The notes beneath the pieces were generated by a model. It was not told the DNA's origin, did no database searches, and worked only from the letters and a program-made list of their open reading frames with translations. Below are positions 61,527-64,000 of a stretch of DNA of 64,000 nucleotides, piece by piece. Source of the DNA: Arachidicoccus soli. Lineage in GTDB: Bacteria; Bacteroidota; Bacteroidia; Chitinophagales; Chitinophagaceae. The stretch is from the NCBI RefSeq assembly GCF_003600625.1, contig NZ_CP032489.1, forward strand, positions 2,356,001-2,420,000. The letters run 5' to 3'. The position numbers were made by a program, and so were the translations under genes. Position 1 is the stretch's first letter. The number at the start of each line of letters is the position of its first letter.

Positions 61527-63056
61527 ATGTTTGTACGAAAAAAATCCAATGCCAGCGGTATCGTTAGTGTACAGGTTATCGATAAAAGCCATGGCAATTA
61601 TCAGGTCGTTAAAACAATTGGTAGCAGCGCTGATGCAGTAGAAGTCCAATCTCTTTATTTAAAAGGGAAAAGATGGATTGAAGCTCACCTGGGACAGCAA
61701 GATATGTTCAATCAAGCTGACCAGGCGCAAGAGGAAAAGCAGGTTGTCGAATATTTATTCTCCAACATTGAAAGCGTTTTAATCAATGGGACACAATTGA
61801 TATTGGAGAAGGTATTCAAATCTGTGGGCTTTGATAAGCTCGGTGATGATGTTTTAAAACATTTGGTTACCGCCCGATTGAGTCAGCCTTTGAGTAAGTC
61901 GGCAACTGTGACTTATTTGAAGGATCATTTTGATGAAGATCTCCATTATCAAAAGATATACCGGTACATGGATAAGCTTTATAATACAAAGCAGGAAGAA
62001 ATTCAGAGAATCAGCGTGGACCATAGCCGCAAAGTACTGGGGGATGAAATTGGTCTATTGTTTTATGACGTAACTACTTTATATTTTGAAACAGATCATA
62101 GTGATGACCTAAGAGAAAGAGGCTTTTCAAAAGACGGCAAACATGCTCAACCACAGGTAGTGCTTGGTTTACTTGTCAGCCGGGGAGGTTACCCCCTATC
62201 TTATTCAATTTTTAATGGCGCACAATATGAAGGCCGCACAATGCTCCCGATTGTGGAGGACTTTGTCACACGGTTTAAATTAAATGATTTTGTCATTGTC
62301 GCTGACTCTGGTTTAATGAATAAGAAAAATAAAGATCTCTTGAATTCCGCCGGCTACAAATACATTTTAGGTGCAAGAATAAAAAACGAATCCGAAAAGA
62401 CCAAGGATTGGATTTTGTCATTAAACAAATCAGATGGTATATTTAATGAGAAGAAAATAAAGGGGACAAGACTTATCGTCGGTTATTCATCCAAAAGGGC
62501 GAAGAAAGATAAATATAACCGGGACAAAGGCATAAAGCGATTAGAAGCTGCCTATAAAAGTGGCAAGGTCACCAAAGACCACATCAACAAACGTGGGTAC
62601 AATAAGTTCCTGGAAATATCCCAGGATATAAAAGTCACCATAAGCCAAGAGAAGATCAAGGAAGATGAAAGATGGGATGGATTGAAAGGTTATATAACCA
62701 ACACCGATCTGCCAGCCATGGAAGTTTATGAACAATATAATGGATTGTGGGTGATAGAAAACGCCTTTCGAGTGACCAAAGGAACCATAGAGCTGCGCCC
62801 TATGTTCCATTTTACTCCAAAGAGAATTGAGGCCCACGTAACTATCTGTTTTGTGGCGTTTAAGGTATATAAGGAATTAGAGCGTATCCTAAAATTGAAG
62901 GGGATTAATTTAAGTGTAGATAAAGTCCTAAATATAGCAAAAACGATCACAACAATTAAAGTGCGGTTACCGAAAAGCGATACTGTGATGACTAAAACCA
63001 TGCTGCTTACCCCAAGGCATCAATCAATAGCAGATCTAATATATTATGACATTTGA
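61527..63056 (+). CDS. IS1634-family transposase
   Basis: 509 residues from the ATG at 61527 (the frame is open 19 codons earlier from a GTG but the MFVRKKSNASGIVSVQVI start is conserved in the family). DDE regions: FYDVTTLYFETD (first Asp), FVIVADSGLMNKKN (second Asp) and GLWVIENAFRVTKGTIELRP (Glu). Appears intact. Confidence 0.94.
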   Translation: MFVRKKSNASGIVSVQVIDKSHGNYQVVKTIGSSADAVEVQSLYLKGKRWIEAHLGQQDMFNQADQAQEEKQVVEYLFSNIESVLINGTQLILEKVFKSVGFDKLGDDVLKHLVTARLSQPLSKSATVTYLKDHFDEDLHYQKIYRYMDKLYNTKQEEIQRISVDHSRKVLGDEIGLLFYDVTTLYFETDHSDDLRERGFSKDGKHAQPQVVLGLLVSRGGYPLSYSIFNGAQYEGRTMLPIVEDFVTRFKLNDFVIVADSGLMNKKNKDLLNSAGYKYILGARIKNESEKTKDWILSLNKSDGIFNEKKIKGTRLIVGYSSKRAKKDKYNRDKGIKRLEAAYKSGKVTKDHINKRGYNKFLEISQDIKVTISQEKIKEDERWDGLKGYITNTDLPAMEVYEQYNGLWVIENAFRVTKGTIELRPMFHFTPKRIEAHVTICFVAFKVYKELERILKLKGINLSVDKVLNIAKTITTIKVRLPKSDTVMTKTMLLTPRHQSIADLIYYDI

Positions 63057-63095
63057 TAATGTATTGTTTCGGGGTGTCCCAGTGTCAAAGTCAGG

Positions 63096-63803
63096 AATCA
63101 GGTTATCTTCCAGTGATGCTTTTGAAAATACAGTAAACACTTCAGAAAAAACAGTTAGCAGCTCATCCCTTTTTTCGGAATGACGAACTACCATTTGGCA
63201 AAATGCTTCTGAGATCGCCGACTTACAATAGGTATTTACTCCTGGCTGCAATAGAAAGTCTTTAAGTATTGCTGTATTATTAAATCCCAAGCCATAAAAA
63301 CATTGCCAAAGAGTTACTGTAATATGGTCGCCTAACCAGAATTCTACCAATTCATCATCGTATTTTAAAAAAGAAATAATCTTTGGCAGACTCTCAGCAG
63401 CATTTAATTCTTTTAATAAAAAGAGTGCGTGTAAAACAAAACTATGGGTTTCTTCCTGCCAACCCAACGCATCAAAATAATCATATCGTTCAACAGCATC
63501 TTCCAATATTTTTTCAAGGTCTTCAACAAGTGAAACCCGCGGCAGGGCGAAAATCCCCTTTAACTTCTCATGCGATATGGCTATGCCAAAATGATAGAGA
63601 TCTTGTATTTCAGTATGATTAAATGTAGGTGCCACTCTTGTTTGTAATTTCGGGGTCAATTTCATCGCGATAGTAGAAATTTTTTGTTTTCTTTCTTCTT
63701 CAATTCGCGCCGCCGCATTTTTCATTCGCAATTGAAATAAAAAGGATTCTGCTTCCTCCGTATCATGGTGATCGGGCGCAATTTCATAAAGTATTTCAAA
63801 TCT
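63096..63803. repeat. 708-bp direct repeat, right copy (IS1634 target duplication)
   Basis: See 60704-61411. The flank beyond 63803 is the original upstream part of the DUF1186 gene. Confidence 0.93.
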
Positions 63804-64000
63804 ATTTTCCGCCAATTCTAAATTTTCTATTGCAGCATAATAACGTATGGCTAATTTATAGAAACTAGTGACCTCCGAGAGATGAAACAAATCTCTATCG
63901 GGATATAATGCCTTAATTTCCATTGCTTCGCCTATTATTTGGGGCACTTTGTTGAATTCTTTTTTATCAATAAAGTAATTTGCCCGATTTATTAGGCCAA
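63096..64000 (-). pseudogene. DUF1186/SEC-C protein gene, 5' part (runs off the window)
   Basis: Open from the window edge (about GLINRANYFIDKKEFNKVPQ) through a helical-repeat region (SEVTSFYKLAIRYYAAIENL, then [20 protein letters not shown]) and the full duplicated segment. After 63096 it reads into the IS and stops at 63036 with a foreign tail (PDFDTGTPRNN). It lacks the SEC-C end. The start codon lies beyond 64000. Confidence 0.85.

Larger units (their letters stand above)
61412..63095 (+). mobile_element. IS1634-family insertion sequence, 1684 bp
   Basis: Perfect 14-bp terminal inverted repeats CCTGACTTTGACAC at 61412 and (reversed) ending at 63095. One transposase gene. IS1634 elements are known for long, variable target duplications; here it is 708 bp. 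Subterminal TGGGACACCC motifs occur at both ends. Confidence 0.93.

Noticed and set aside
1-64000. tRNA or rRNA genes
   Set aside because: No cloverleaf with a GTTCRA arm or rRNA-like segment was noticed on either strand by reading; a dedicated scan could still find one in the larger gaps.

Overview
The window is an AT-rich chromosome segment from a member of the Bacteroidota, most likely the Chitinophagaceae or a close relative. The gene families point there: a NrdA/NrdB pair with a eukaryote-like R2, a MalQ with N-terminal CBM20 modules, DUF3467, DUF6263 and DUF3472 proteins, the GYF_2 domain and paired M16 peptidases. So do the promoters, which repeat the Bacteroidota form TTTG - about 20 bp - TAnnTTTG. 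No tRNA, rRNA or CRISPR array was recognised.

Layout: 1-2.2 kb, 3' part of kdsD (cut by the window edge) and a sugar MFS transporter. 2.2-4.5 kb, an eroded island with an array of short repeats resembling an IS21-type end, a DUF1016/YhcG nuclease and a decayed tyrosine integrase. 4.6-12 kb, purH, an IS110 element, rpsL-rpsG (terminated before any fusA), ilvE, an unknown gene and rdgB. 12-14.5 kb, a three-gene periplasmic sulfur operon: TsdA-like dihaem cytochrome, exported DsrE-like protein and a lone solute-binding protein. 14.5-28.8 kb, a TPR-like exported protein, gyrA, a GYF_2 membrane protein, pdhB, DUF3467-pruA, an S9 peptidase, an AraC regulator with a Tet(X)-like monooxygenase, and pyrH.

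28.8-33 kb holds an AbiE (type IV toxin-antitoxin) island inserted between pyrH and gltD. It is bounded by 107-bp direct repeats made from the shared terminator plus the 3' end of gltD. The toxin gene abiEii is itself split by an IS1380-family element, and removing the IS plus one 5-bp target duplication restores a 320-codon frame. 33-45.9 kb: gltBD, icd, a DUF5077/DUF3472 protein and an M16 peptidase pair (one active, one lacking the zinc motif). An IS630 element sits 25 bp upstream of the M16 pair and probably cuts it off from its promoter. 47-58.5 kb: nrdBA, a DbpA-type helicase, malQ broken by a single in-frame TGA, a DUF6263 protein and a Cys/Met-metabolism PLP enzyme.

58.5-64 kb: a decayed ORF, an MqsR-like toxin with a Panacea/HTH antitoxin, and a DUF1186/SEC-C gene split by an IS1634-family element. 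That element is flanked by identical 708-bp direct repeats of the target gene, an extreme case of the long variable target duplications known for this IS family. Overall, housekeeping metabolism (purine, pyrimidine, glutamate, dNTP, branched-chain and sulfur amino acids) is interleaved with five or six mobile elements. Several of these have visibly inactivated or rewired their neighbours.
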